Source: PALSA-555 sp963821325
GTDB taxonomy: Bacteria > Actinomycetota > Acidimicrobiia > IMCC26256 > PALSA-555
Length of the DNA: 64,000 nt
Direction of reading: 5' to 3'
NCBI GenBank assembly: GCA_963821325.1
Contig: CAWGDC010000001.1
Location: 868,001-932,000, forward strand
Position numbers and translations under genes: made by a program. The notes beneath the pieces were generated by a model. That model was given only the letters and a program-made list of their open reading frames with translations, made no database searches and had not been told where the DNA came from. Positions 12,899 to 22,600 of this stretch are shown here, piece by piece. The first letter of the stretch is position 1. Each line of letters starts with the position of its first letter.

Positions 12899-13748
12899 AT
12901 GCGCATCCTGATCACCGGCGCGGGCGGACAGGTCGGTCACGAGCTCGCCGCGGCGTGCGCGACCGACGAGGTCACCGCGGCGGACCACCGGACGCTCGAC
13001 GTGACGGACCGCAGCGCCGTCCTCGCCGCGGTCATGAGCACCCGGCCCGACGCCGTCCTCCACGCGGGGGCCTGGACGGCGGTCGACGCCTGCGAGGCCG
13101 ACCCGGAACGCGCCTTCGCGGTGAACGCGCTCGGGGACCCGCCACGTCGCCGAGGCAGCGCGCCGGGTCGCCGCCCAGCTCGTCTACTTCTCGACCGACT
13201 ACGTGTTCGACGGGACGAAGGACAGCCCCTACCTGGAATGGGACACCCCCAATCCGCAGTCCGTCTACGGCCGCTCGAAGCTCGCGGGCGAGGTCGAGGC
13301 GCAGGTCAACCCGGACAGCACCATCGTCCGGCTCTCGTGGGTCTGCGGCGAGCACGGCGCCAACATGGTGAAGACCGTGCTGCGCCTCGCCGGGGAGCGC
13401 GACGAGCTGTCGTTCGTCGACGATCAGCGCGGCCACCCGACGTTCGCGGCGAGCGTCGCACCGCTCGTCCGCCGCCTGGTCGGTGAGCGGCGACCGGGAC
13501 GGTTCCACGTCACGAACCAGGGCGTGGTCAGCTGGTACGAGTTCGCCCGAGCCGTCTTCGAGGCCGCCGGGCATGATCCGGATCGCATCCGGCCGATCAG
13601 CACCCGCGAGCTCGACCCGCCCCGCCCGGCCCCACGTCCCGCCAACTCGGTGCTCGAGAATGCCGCCCTCCGACTGGAGGGCGTTCCCCTGCTCCCCGAC
13701 TACCGCGAGTGCTTGGACCGCGTCGTGCAGCGCCTCACTCACTCGTGA
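12899..13748 (+). CDS. rmlD: dTDP-4-dehydrorhamnose reductase (one frame break)
   Basis: RmlD reduces the 4-keto sugar to dTDP-L-rhamnose with NADPH. The N-terminus MRILITGAGGQVGHELAAAC holds the nucleotide loop, followed by LDVTDRSAV, HAGAWTAVDACEADPERAFAVNALG. An extra G near 13134 breaks the frame. Dropping it restores TRHVAEAARRVAAQLVYFSTDYVFDGTKDSPY, then NPQSVYGRSKLAGE, which carries the Tyr-x3-Lys pair, and a normal C-terminus. The repaired product is 282 residues. It is the fourth gene of the rml run, and its stop overlaps the start of the next glycosyltransferase by four bases (GTGA), implying translational coupling. Confidence 0.92.
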
Positions 13749-15049
13749 CGGCGCCGGAGCCTGAGGTCCGCGTCATCGTCGTCAACTACAACGGCGGCGA
13801 GATGACCCTCGCGTGCCTGCGGGCGATCGAGGCGACCGACTGGCCCCGGCACGCCTTGCAGACCGTGCTCGTCGACAACGGGTCGTCGGATGGCGTCGCG
13901 GATGCCGTGACACAGGACTTCGATCGCGTCGTCACGATCCGCAGCGACCGGAACCTCGGCTTCGCGGGCGGCGCCAACCTCGGGCTCCGCGACCTTCCTC
14001 CCACCACGTCCTACGTTGCCGTCATCAACAACGACGTGACCGTCCCGCCGAACTGGCTGCGACCGCTCGTCACCACGCTCGAATCGGACCCGACCTGCGG
14101 CGCAGCCTGCCCGAAGATCCTTCTCGCCGGTGCGTACGACGCCGTCGAGATCCTCGGTGACCCGGTTCGGCTCGGCCCCTTTGACCGTCGCACGGTGAGC
14201 GTCCGAGTGACCGGCGTACGAGTGGACGGCGACGACGTCCTCCGCCGGGCGCGGTTCGCCGAGGGTTTCTTCGGTCCGGAGTACCGGCCCGGGGAGCCGG
14301 AGCCGTTCCAGTGGGCCGCACCGCACGCCACGCTGCTCGTGCCCAGCACCGGTGAGGATGCCGCGCGCGAGCTGCGCCTGTCGGCGCCGCAGGCCGCGCG
14401 GATCCGGCTGCGGAGTGGGTCCGAGGAGGTCAGCGCCGCGGTGGGACCGACCCCGAGGTGGGTCGCCCTCCCACGAACGCAGGAACGCTTCGACGTGATC
14501 AACAACGTGGGGTCAGAGCTCCAGCCCGACGGCTACGCGCGGGACCGCGGCTACCTCGAGCGTGATGACGGGCAGTACGACGAGTCCGCGGACGTCGACG
14601 CCTGGTGTGGCGCGACCGTGCTGCTGCCCACGTCCTACGTCCGCGCCGTCGGCGAGTTCGATGACCGGCTCTTCGCCTACTACGAGGACGTCGAGCTGTC
14701 GCTGCGGGGGCGGGGTCGTTGGCGCTACGTGACCGTGCCCGACTCGGTCGTGCGCCATGTGCACATGGCGACCAGCTCGGCGAACGCGCGACGGGCGCTG
14801 TACTTCAACGAGCGGAACCGGCTCCTGGTCCTGAGTCGGTATGGGTCGAAGCGGACCGTCGCGCGCGCCGTCGCGCGGTTTGTGGGGATCACGATCTCGT
14901 ACCTGCGCCGCGACGTCTTGGGTCGCGTCGCGGGCGGACAGCGGCCCTCGTGGACGGTCAGCGGGGCTCGCCTCCGAGCGCTGCGGGACTGCCTGCTCAT
15001 CTGGAGCCGATTCGCGCCCCGCCGACGCTGGACACCCACGTGGCCGTGA
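13745..15049 (+). CDS. GT2-family glycosyltransferase with a large internal insertion, probable rhamnosyltransferase
   Basis: The 434-residue protein starts with a GT-A fold, VIVVNYNGGEMTLACLRAIE, VLVDNGSSDG, NLGFAGGANLGLR and INNDVTVPPNWL, where the ND replaces the usual DxD. The second half of the fold (DAWCGATVLLPTSYVRAVGEFDDRLFAYYEDVELSLR) comes only after an unusual insert of about 140 residues, roughly 135 to 275, that looks beta-rich and lacks a motif I know. The C-terminal stretch from residue 345 is basic and probably membrane-associated. The start is GTG 13745, overlapping the rmlD stop, so rhamnose is the likely sugar. The true acceptor cannot be told from sequence. Confidence 0.8.
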   Translation: MTAPEPEVRVIVVNYNGGEMTLACLRAIEATDWPRHALQTVLVDNGSSDGVADAVTQDFDRVVTIRSDRNLGFAGGANLGLRDLPPTTSYVAVINNDVTVPPNWLRPLVTTLESDPTCGAACPKILLAGAYDAVEILGDPVRLGPFDRRTVSVRVTGVRVDGDDVLRRARFAEGFFGPEYRPGEPEPFQWAAPHATLLVPSTGEDAARELRLSAPQAARIRLRSGSEEVSAAVGPTPRWVALPRTQERFDVINNVGSELQPDGYARDRGYLERDDGQYDESADVDAWCGATVLLPTSYVRAVGEFDDRLFAYYEDVELSLRGRGRWRYVTVPDSVVRHVHMATSSANARRALYFNERNRLLVLSRYGSKRTVARAVARFVGITISYLRRDVLGRVAGGQRPSWTVSGARLRALRDCLLIWSRFAPRRRWTPTWP

Positions 15050-16605
15050 GCCGCCTCGCCGACGTCGCGCGTCGCCATCCCGGGCGATGCGCCTTCGGCG
15101 TCTTCTTGGCGCTCGCGATGCTGTGGTCGGCGATCACGCCGCTGTACGGGGCGCCCGACGAGCCGGCCCATGTCATCCGGGCGGAGTCCGTCGTCCGAGG
15201 AGAGGTTCTCGGCACCAAGGTCGCCGGCACCGGCGACCTCCAGGTGACGGTCCCGGCCTTCCTCGCCGCGTCGGGACGCGACGGCTGCTTCGCGTTCCGC
15301 CCCGTGGTCCCGGCCAGCTGTCAGCACTTCGGTGGGACCGGCAGCGGCACCCGGCAGCTGCTGACCAGCGCCGGCCGCGCGCCACCCCTCTACTACGCGA
15401 TCGTCGGTCTGCCCTCCTTGGTCGCCCCCAATCTCACCGGTGTGTGGCTGATGCGGCTGCTCAGCGCCCTGCTGTGCGCCGCGCTGGTCGCCCTCGCCGT
15501 GGACACCGCCCGTCGCTACCTCACCGGCACGCTGGCCATGTTCGGCCTCGCCGTCGCCGTCACGCCCATGCTGTTCTTCCTCGCGGGTGTCGTGAACCCC
15601 AGCGGGATCGAGATCGCCGCCGCGGTCGCCGTGTGGATCGCGGGCCTCGCGGTCGTCGCACACGCCAACGCCGACGTCGAGCCCGGGCTACTTGATCGCC
15701 TGGGGGTCGCGGCCAGCGTCCTCGTCGTCTGCCGGCAACTTGGGCCGATCTGGGTGCCCCTGATCGGCGTGGTGCTCCTTGTGGTCGGCGGGCTCACGCT
15801 CGCCCAGCGACTGTGGCGCCAGCAGCGGGCTCGGGTGTGGCTCGGGGTCCTCGTCGTGCTGGCGGTCGCCCAGCTGGGCTGGAACTTCGCCACGGGTGCG
15901 CTGAACACCGAGAACACGAACACGATCGGGACGACCTTGGGGTTCCTCGACCGCGTCCGCGACTCGTTCGGCGTGACCTACTCGCGGTTCCTCGAGATGA
16001 TCGGGCTGTTCGGCTGGCGCGACACGCCGGCACCCACGCTGACCTACCTCGTGTGGACACTCGCGCTCGGCGGTGTCCTCCTCGCCCTCTACCTGCTCGG
16101 ACCGCGCCGCGTGCTGCTGGCCGCCGCGCTGCTCACGCTCGCCATCGTCGTGGTGCCGATCCTGTTCGAGGTCCCGGCGGCACCCCACGACGGATTCTTC
16201 TGGCAGGGCCGATACACCCTGCCCATCGCCGTCGGGCTGCCGATCCTCGCGAGCGCGCTCATCCGACCGGGTTCCCGCTGGCAGCTGCGCCGTGCTGGAC
16301 GGCTGACCGCCGGGCTGCTCGGGCTCGGGTTGCTCCTCGCCTTTCTCGAGTTCTGGCGGCGCAACGCCGTCGGCACCCACGGCTACCTCTTCTTCTTGTC
16401 GAGCCCGTCGTGGAGACCTGCGCTGCCGTGGTGGTTCGTCCTGCCCGCCGCCGTCGCGCTCACGGGCCTCTGGGTGTGGCTCGTCCTCGTCGCGCCCATC
16501 GGCCGCAGCGATGCGGCGGGCGAGCCCATGGCACCGCAGCCAACGTCGAGCTCCACGCTTGGCACCGATGTCACGCGTCAAGGGACGGCGGTCGTGAACC
16601 CCTGA
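15046..16605 (+). CDS. DUF2142 polytopic membrane protein
   Basis: This 519-residue protein has around ten hydrophobic segments. Near its N-terminus it has YGAPDEPAHVIRAESV, the conserved Asp-Glu-rich signature just after the first membrane helix of DUF2142 proteins. A long extracytoplasmic loop follows (residues 55-115) before further helices. DUF2142 proteins resemble GT-C glycosyltransferases or polymerases that use lipid-linked sugars, and they typically sit in surface-polysaccharide loci, as here. Translation can begin at GTG 15046, overlapping the previous stop by four bases, or at GTG 15040. The C-terminal 35 residues are hydrophilic and low-complexity. A role in polymerising or modifying the rhamnose-containing glycan is inference. 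Confidence 0.82.
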   Translation: MSRLADVARRHPGRCAFGVFLALAMLWSAITPLYGAPDEPAHVIRAESVVRGEVLGTKVAGTGDLQVTVPAFLAASGRDGCFAFRPVVPASCQHFGGTGSGTRQLLTSAGRAPPLYYAIVGLPSLVAPNLTGVWLMRLLSALLCAALVALAVDTARRYLTGTLAMFGLAVAVTPMLFFLAGVVNPSGIEIAAAVAVWIAGLAVVAHANADVEPGLLDRLGVAASVLVVCRQLGPIWVPLIGVVLLVVGGLTLAQRLWRQQRARVWLGVLVVLAVAQLGWNFATGALNTENTNTIGTTLGFLDRVRDSFGVTYSRFLEMIGLFGWRDTPAPTLTYLVWTLALGGVLLALYLLGPRRVLLAAALLTLAIVVVPILFEVPAAPHDGFFWQGRYTLPIAVGLPILASALIRPGSRWQLRRAGRLTAGLLGLGLLLAFLEFWRRNAVGTHGYLFFLSSPSWRPALPWWFVLPAAVALTGLWVWLVLVAPIGRSDAAGEPMAPQPTSSSTLGTDVTRQGTAVVNP

Positions 16606-16655
16606 CGGGCGTCGCGCGGCACGCGACGTCGACGGGGCGCGCTACCGTCCAGCCG

Positions 16656-17693
16656 GTGCCCGCGTCCCCGCCTCGGGTGACGGCGATCGTGCTCGCGTAC
16701 GGCGCCGAGCCACTCCTCGAAGATGCCGTCGAGGCGCTGACGCGCTCGTGCGGCGTGCACGTCGACGTGGTCGTCGTGGACAACGGCTGCACCGACGGTG
16801 GCGTGGACCGTCTCGTGGGGCTGCCCGGTGTGCGCATCGAGCGACCCGGCCGCAACCTCGGCTTCGCCGAGGGGTGCAACCTCGGCGCGGCCCACGCCGA
16901 GGCAGACCTCCTCGCCCTCGTCAACTCCGACGCCGTCGCCGACCCCCAGGCGCTCGCGCGGATGGCCGCGGTCGCGGAGCGCCCCGAGGTGGGAATCGCA
17001 TCGGCCAGCCTGCGCCTGACCGAGGACCCCGAGCTCCTGAACTCCGCGGGCAACGAGGTGCACTACCTGGGCTTCTGCTGGTGCGGCGGCCTGCGCCACC
17101 CCGCCGCTGAGTTCGCCGAGGAGCGCAGCGTCGCGGCCGCCACCGGCGCGGCGATGATGCTGCGGCGCGAGGTCTGGCGTGATCTGGGCGGGTTCGTCTC
17201 GGAGTACTTCGCCTACCACGAGGACACCGATCTCAGCCTGCGCTGCTGGCTGCACGGGCTGACGGTGGTGTATGTCCCGGACGCCGTGGTCCTGCACCGG
17301 TATGCGTCCGGTCGCACACCCGCCAAGCTCTACCTCTTGGAGCGCAACCGGCTCATCACGCTGCTGACCACCTTCGAGACCTCGACGCTCGTGCTGCTCA
17401 CACCGGTGCTGGTCGCCGTCGAGGTGGCGGTGCTCGCGCTCGCGGTCCGCCAGGGCTGGGCGCGCAGCAAGCTCGCGGGGTGGTGGTGGCTGCTCCGCCA
17501 TCCGCGGTGGTTGCGGGCCCGGCGGCGCACGGTCCAAGCGGCGCGGCGGGTGCGAGACGCTGATCTCGCGCCTCGGCTCGCCTCCCGGCTGCCGACGGAG
17601 GACGTCCCCCGGGCGGCGCGGCCGGTCGATCGCCTGTTCGCCGTCTACTGGCGGTCCGTGGTGCGTCGGGCGATGAGCACGAACTCGTTGTAG
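16656..17693 (+). CDS. GT2-family glycosyltransferase
   Basis: The 345-residue protein carries a standard GT-A domain: VTAIVLAYGAEPLLEDAVEAL, VVVDNGCTDGGVD, NLGFAEGCNLGAAHA, LVNSDAVADPQAL, an acceptor-side ATGAAMMLRREVWRDLGGF, and YHEDTDLSLRCWLHG with the ED of the catalytic base region. After residue 235 a hydrophobic segment (LVLLTPVLVAVEVAVLALAV) and a basic tail suggest membrane attachment. The GTG at 16656 is chosen because the fold begins six codons later. It belongs to the rhamnosyltransferase-like branch seen in actinobacterial wall loci. Its 3' end overlaps the convergent methyltransferase gene by 49 bases. Confidence 0.84.
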   Translation: MPASPPRVTAIVLAYGAEPLLEDAVEALTRSCGVHVDVVVVDNGCTDGGVDRLVGLPGVRIERPGRNLGFAEGCNLGAAHAEADLLALVNSDAVADPQALARMAAVAERPEVGIASASLRLTEDPELLNSAGNEVHYLGFCWCGGLRHPAAEFAEERSVAAATGAAMMLRREVWRDLGGFVSEYFAYHEDTDLSLRCWLHGLTVVYVPDAVVLHRYASGRTPAKLYLLERNRLITLLTTFETSTLVLLTPVLVAVEVAVLALAVRQGWARSKLAGWWWLLRHPRWLRARRRTVQAARRVRDADLAPRLASRLPTEDVPRAARPVDRLFAVYWRSVVRRAMSTNSL

Positions 17694-18259
17694 GGGAACA
17701 GCCGGCCCAACGCCCGAGGAAACGGGAACGAGTCGCGTCGCAGCACCTCAAGGTTGAGTCGGCTCGCCAGCGCTTCGAGGGCCCCGAAGTCCAGGAACGT
17801 GCGGTGGGTTCGGTCCGTGCGATACCCGGCCTCTTGCGGCGTGATCATCACCACGCGACCACCCGGCCGGACGTACTGGAGGTAGGACCCGACCAGCGCC
17901 ACCGCCTCGTCGGTCGTCATGTGCTCGAGCACATGCGCGGCGAGGAGCGTGTCGAAGCGTCCCGGAGACGCGTACGCCGTTCGTTCGAAGTCTGGTGGCG
18001 TGTACGCCTGCAAGCCAGCCTCGCGGGCGAGCGCGACCGCGTCGACGTTGTGGTCCACGCCGATTCCGCTGGGTGCCAGGCTTCGCAAGTTCCGGCCGAT
18101 CCCACACCCGAGGTCCAGGGTCAGACCAAGGTCCAACCGGCGCAGGTAACGCCGGTACGGCGCCTGCACGTCGAACGCGCGCCGCCACCACCGCGCGCTG
18201 AGACGCTGCAGCCGACGTGCGTACTCGGGATCCTGCGTGCCGGACGCTTCGTCCTCCAT
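17645..18259 (-). CDS. class I SAM-dependent methyltransferase
   Basis: The product is a 204-residue Rossmann methyltransferase. Motif I is LDLGCGIGRNLRSLA, motif II follows as GIGVDHNVDAVALA, and DTLLAAHVLEHMTTDEAVAL gives the usual post-II helix, followed by YVRPGGRVVMITPQE. An ATG at 18259 gives a compact domain. Another ATG at 18346 would add 29 residues with no recognisable homology, so the shorter start is preferred. It probably methylates a sugar or lipid-linked glycan, judging only by the surrounding glycosyltransferases. It is transcribed against the preceding GT2 gene with a 49-base overlap of the two 3' ends, and away from the following GT2. Confidence 0.82.
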   Translation of the reverse strand: MEDEASGTQDPEYARRLQRLSARWWRRAFDVQAPYRRYLRRLDLGLTLDLGCGIGRNLRSLAPSGIGVDHNVDAVALAREAGLQAYTPPDFERTAYASPGRFDTLLAAHVLEHMTTDEAVALVGSYLQYVRPGGRVVMITPQEAGYRTDRTHRTFLDFGALEALASRLNLEVLRRDSFPFPRALGRLFPYNEFVLIARRTTDRQ

Positions 18260-18478
18260 CCGTCGAATCCCCAATCGAAATCTGTGCCGCGCGCCGCACT
18301 GCGCTAGCGTCTGCTCGACCACATGGCGAGGCGCACGGGATAGCATGCGCGGACGGTTCTTCGCACTTTTGCGCGAGTGTGTCAACGCGGGTCCGTGGGG
18401 CGGCCGGCCGGCGGGTGACCGAGCGCGTCGTGCTCGGCGCCGCACCGAGATCGGGAGTCGAGCGTCAGCGAGCACGCG

Positions 18479-19252
18479 GTGACGCCGATGGGCGAGAACC
18501 CGGCTCGCTCCGACACGCCGATGGCGGGGCGCACCCTGGTCATCATCCCCGCCTACAACGAGGAGCACGCCGTCGGCCAGACGATCGCCGACGTCCGTGC
18601 GGCCGTCCCGACCCTGGAGCTGCTCATCGTCGACGACGGCTCCGCCGACACCACCGCGCAGGCCGCCGAGCTCGCGGGCGCCCACACCCTTCGGCTCCCG
18701 TTCAACACGGGCGTGGGTGGCGCGGTCCGGACGGGTCTGCGATATGCGCTCTACGGCGGGTACGGCCGCGCCGTGGTCATCGACGCCGACGGGCAGCACG
18801 CCGCCCGCGACATCCCCAGGTTGCTCGCCGCGCTGGACGAGGGCGCAGACCTCGCCGCCGGGAGTCGGTTCGCCTCGACTGCCGACCCGTACCCGATCGG
18901 GCACACCCGGCGGACGGCGATGCGGCTCCTCGCCTGGATCGTCCGGCGGGTGACCGGGCAGCGCTTCACCGACGTGACCTCCGGGTTTCGGGCGTTCGAC
19001 CGGGCCGCGATCGAGCTCTTCGCCGTCGCGTTCCCGTCGGAGTACCTGGCGGACACCGTCGAGGTGCTCCTGATCGCCTCCGCGAACGGCCTGACCCTCG
19101 CCGAGGTGCCCGTGCACATCGGTCCCCGCCGCGGCGGTCAACCGTCGACGCGGCGGCTGCGCCTGGTGCTCAACTACCTGCGGCTCCTCGTCGCGATCGG
19201 CGGATCGGCCTACGGCCGTCAGGGCCGCAAGCTCCGGAAGGGCTCACCATGA
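18479..19252 (+). CDS. DPM1/DolP-mannosyltransferase-like GT2
   Basis: This 257-residue enzyme has the polyprenyl-phosphate sugar transferase pattern: VIIPAYNEEHAVGQTI, LLIVDDGSADTTAQAA, LPFNTGVGGAVRTGLRYAL, and VVIDADGQHAARDIPRL with the DAD metal site. TDVTSGFRAFDR and EVLLIASANGLTLAEVPVHI complete the fold. It lacks the extra C-terminal membrane pair of some relatives. It would charge a polyprenyl phosphate with a sugar on the cytosolic face of the membrane. GTG 18479 and ATG 18488 are both possible starts. The stop overlaps the next gene (DUF2304) as ATGA, and a DPM1-like GT2 followed by DUF2304 is a known pairing in actinobacteria and archaea. Confidence 0.86.
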   Translation: MTPMGENPARSDTPMAGRTLVIIPAYNEEHAVGQTIADVRAAVPTLELLIVDDGSADTTAQAAELAGAHTLRLPFNTGVGGAVRTGLRYALYGGYGRAVVIDADGQHAARDIPRLLAALDEGADLAAGSRFASTADPYPIGHTRRTAMRLLAWIVRRVTGQRFTDVTSGFRAFDRAAIELFAVAFPSEYLADTVEVLLIASANGLTLAEVPVHIGPRRGGQPSTRRLRLVLNYLRLLVAIGGSAYGRQGRKLRKGSP

Positions 19253-19638
19253 CCACACGGATCCACGTCCTCGCCATGATCCTCGCCGTCGTCACCCTGG
19301 TCGTCATCGCGCGGCTCGTGCGACGGGGTGGGCTGCGCAGCAAGTACGCGTTGCTGTGGCTCACGAGTGCGTCGCTGCTGGTGCCCCTCTCGGTCTTCCC
19401 GAGCCTGCTCGACGCCTATTCGCATGCCATCGGCATCCACTATCCGCCGACCGCGCTGCTCTTGACGGCGATGGGGGTGCTGATGGGCGTGACGTTCCAC
19501 TTCTCGTGGGAGCTGTCCCGAACCGAGGACCGGGTCCGTCGCCTCGCCGAGGAGGTCGCCCTGCTCCTCGACGCGTCGCCGACGCTGCGCACCCCCGATC
19601 CGATGTCGGGCGGCGGCCCGCCCCCTGCGGCCCGCTAG
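19249..19638 (+). CDS. DUF2304 small membrane protein
   Basis: The 129-residue product has three hydrophobic segments: residues 6-23, 34-52 with LLWLTSASLLVPLSVFP, and 68-88, which ends in FHFSWELSRTEDRVRRLAEEVALL. The segment RSKYALLWL and the helical tail match DUF2304. The family accompanies DPM1-like transferases and may anchor or flip the polyprenyl sugar they make, which is inference from context. Start ATG 19249 overlaps the upstream stop, so the two are translationally coupled. The last 20 residues are Pro/Gly-rich and disordered. Confidence 0.82.
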   Translation: MTTRIHVLAMILAVVTLVVIARLVRRGGLRSKYALLWLTSASLLVPLSVFPSLLDAYSHAIGIHYPPTALLLTAMGVLMGVTFHFSWELSRTEDRVRRLAEEVALLLDASPTLRTPDPMSGGGPPPAAR

Positions 19639-19650
19639 GCGACGACGGTC

Positions 19651-22600
19651 TCAGGCCGGCGTGCCGCCGAGGGGATCGCTGAGCACCGAGTAGATACCGG
19701 ACAACGCGTCGTCCCAGCTGGCGTGACGCGCCGCGATGGTGCGGAGCCCCCCATGGCGCAGGCAGGCGCGCAGCTCGGCGTCGACCACGAGCCGCTCCAC
19801 CGCGTCGCTCAGGGCGTCGACGCTGCGACGAGTCAACAACGAGTTCACCTCATGCTCCAGGAGCCAGTCGCCGGCCGGGTTGTCGTAGGCGACGACGGGC
19901 ACACCGCAGGCCATGAGCTCGAGCGGGAGATAGGAGGGGTGCTCGGACACGGTGAGCGCAACACCGACGTCGCAGCGCCGATAGAGATCGCCGGTCGCCC
20001 GGAGGTCGAGGAGGCCGAGGTGCTCGATGCCATCATCGTCTTCGTCATAGGCCCAGGACCCGGCGGTCACGATGCACACGCGGTCGCCGAGCCGCCGTTT
20101 CAGGTCCTCGAGCGCCAGGGAGGCCATCTCCCAGCAGTTCCGGAAGTGACCCGGGCGGGCGTAGACGAACACGGTCACCGGCTCATCGGGTGACCGCTCG
20201 ACGCGGCCGTTGGCATGGAACAGGTTCGTGTCGACCGCCGGCATGAACGAGCCGCCCTCACCGCCGTACCGGTTGCGGTACAGGTCGAGGAGATGCCGCG
20301 TGTTGCAGAGGCCGTAGAGGCCGAGGCGATAGGACTCCTCCGCGAGGGCGTAGAGCGTCCCGGCGGGGTAGAAGAGCGGCTCGAAGTCCTGGATCAGATA
20401 GAAGCGACGCTGCTTGACGGGTGCCTTCGCGACGGCATAGGCGGTGGCCCACAGCGTCGCGATGGAGACATCCGACGTCGGGAGCGCACCGAGCGTCGCG
20501 GGCGACAGGTCCTGGAAGAAGCCGATGGGTGCGTCGCGGAGCGTGGGAAACGCCGCGGCGAGCGCCGAGCGGAAGAAGCCGTCGTTCTCGTCCGACCAGA
20601 ACGCGAAGCGGTTCTCGATCCCGTGGTGGCGGCCGAGGTGGTCGGCGATGCGCAGCGCGGTGTTGACGCCCCCGTAGAACGGGCTGTCCAGGTCGGGGAG
20701 GAACCAGGTGACCGACCGCGGTCGCTGCGGGCCCTGGTGGGCACGGTGATCCTGGCGGACGCGGTCCACGTCGGCGTCGGTGACGCGAAACATGTCGGCG
20801 AGGTCCCTGGCCAGCTTCGGCGTCTCGTTGCTCTGGCGGAACACGCCGAGGCGTCGCTGCAGCGGGCCCGAGACGAGCGGCAGGGCGCCGGCGCCGTAGC
20901 GCGGGCGAAGCCGAGGCTGCCGCCGCAGCAGCGACAGGTTCGGCGAGAAGTACGGGTCGCCGCCGAAGATCCACGGCGAGTAGCGCCAGTACGACGCGAA
21001 GAAGTCCGCCGGGGGCACCTCGGTGCCCCGGGTCGCGGCCTCGAGGTGGCGGACGCTGTTGGCCGGGAGGCACAGGTTCCGCCGGCCGGCGATCGTGGCA
21101 TCGAGACCGAGCACGACGTCGCTGCCGCACAAGACGAAACGCTCGTCGAACCCACCGATCTGCTCGAAGAGGTCGCGACGAACCGCCAGGCAGGCCGCGG
21201 TGACCGCGAGCACGTTGCGGTACCAGTTGGTCGAGCCCAACATGGTGTCGCTCCCAGGGGCCAAGCCCTGAAACAGGTGATCCGCGAAGCCGTTCATGCC
21301 GAGCACGACACCACCGTGCTGGATTCGCCCCTCGCCGTCGATCAGCTGCAGGCCGACCACGCCGAGGTCGGGGCGCTGCGCCCAGCTCACGAGCTCACGG
21401 AGCCAGCCGGGGTCGACGATGTCCGTGTCGTCGTTGAGGAACACGAGGACCTCACCCCGCGCGGTGGCGGCCGCGGCGTTGTTGACCTCGGAGTAGTTGA
21501 ACGGGCGGTCCCACCAGCGCACCGCGAGGTCGAGGTGGAAGGCCTGGTCGTGGTACCACGCCTCGTTCTGGGGGCTGTGGTCGCCGTTGTCGACGACGAT
21601 GACGTCAACGCCCTCGTAGTCGGTTCGTTCGAGGCCGCGGAGACACCGCTCGATCAGCGGACGGTTGTGACGCGTCGGCACGATGACCGTGACCGTCGGC
21701 CACTGCTCGAGCTCCCAGCGCACCTGGACGGTGTCGTCGCGCATCGAGACCTCGGCGTGCTCACCGCGTCGGTCGAGGTGGTCGCGCACGACCCCGACGC
21801 TGGCCGCGGGCGGGGGCGCCAGACGGCGCACGAGATGGCTCAACACCTGCGGGACACGCTGGACCCGTGGTCCCGAGAGGTCGGCTCGCAGCAGGAGGTC
21901 CCACCACTGCGCGTCGTCCAGCTCGGCGCGGGGGCCGTCCAGCCGGTCGACGACTCGGGCGCGCATGGCGAAGGAGCGCCCGAGATAGTTGGCGCCGAGG
22001 AGCATCTCGGGTGACCACTCGGGGCGGAAGAGCGGCTCCTTCGTCATGCCGAGCATGTCGAGGAGGTCGTCGTCCCAGTACACGACGTCGACGCTCGGGC
22101 GTCGCCAGGCTCGCTCGGCGATCTCGTAGAGCGCGCCGGGCGTGAGCCGTTCACCGGGCTCCAGGAACACGACGAGGTCCCGCGGCTCGAGCGCCAACGC
22201 GCGCAGGCATTCCGTCGCGGTCGCGTCAGGGGGGACCGTCGTGACGCGATCGTCCTGGGCCAGCTCGTCGGCCGCGGGTCCGGGCAGCGCCAGGCACCAG
22301 TGATGCCAGGTCTGCTTCTGCAGGGATTCGAGGGTCGCGACGTCTCGACCGTCGTGATCCGATCCCAGGAGGACCACCCCGACGGTGATGGGCTGCGGCG
22401 CCGCCCGGGCGGCGCGCCGTTGCTTCTCGCGATCGTGTCGGTTGGGGCCTTGCGTGTGCTCCCACCACTGGTACGACCGGACCGATCCGCCCCCCCAGGC
22501 CGCCCAGTGTTGTCGGAGCTTCTCGGCGTACACGCTGCCGTCTCGCTTGGCGAGGAGGACGAGCCGGACGAAGTCGCGCGCCCGGCTGCCCTCGGGCAGG

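Noticed and set aside
20215..22014. A 599-codon plus-strand frame opposite the large glycosyltransferase
   Set aside because: No domain, skewed composition, and the minus frame carries clear GT motifs throughout.
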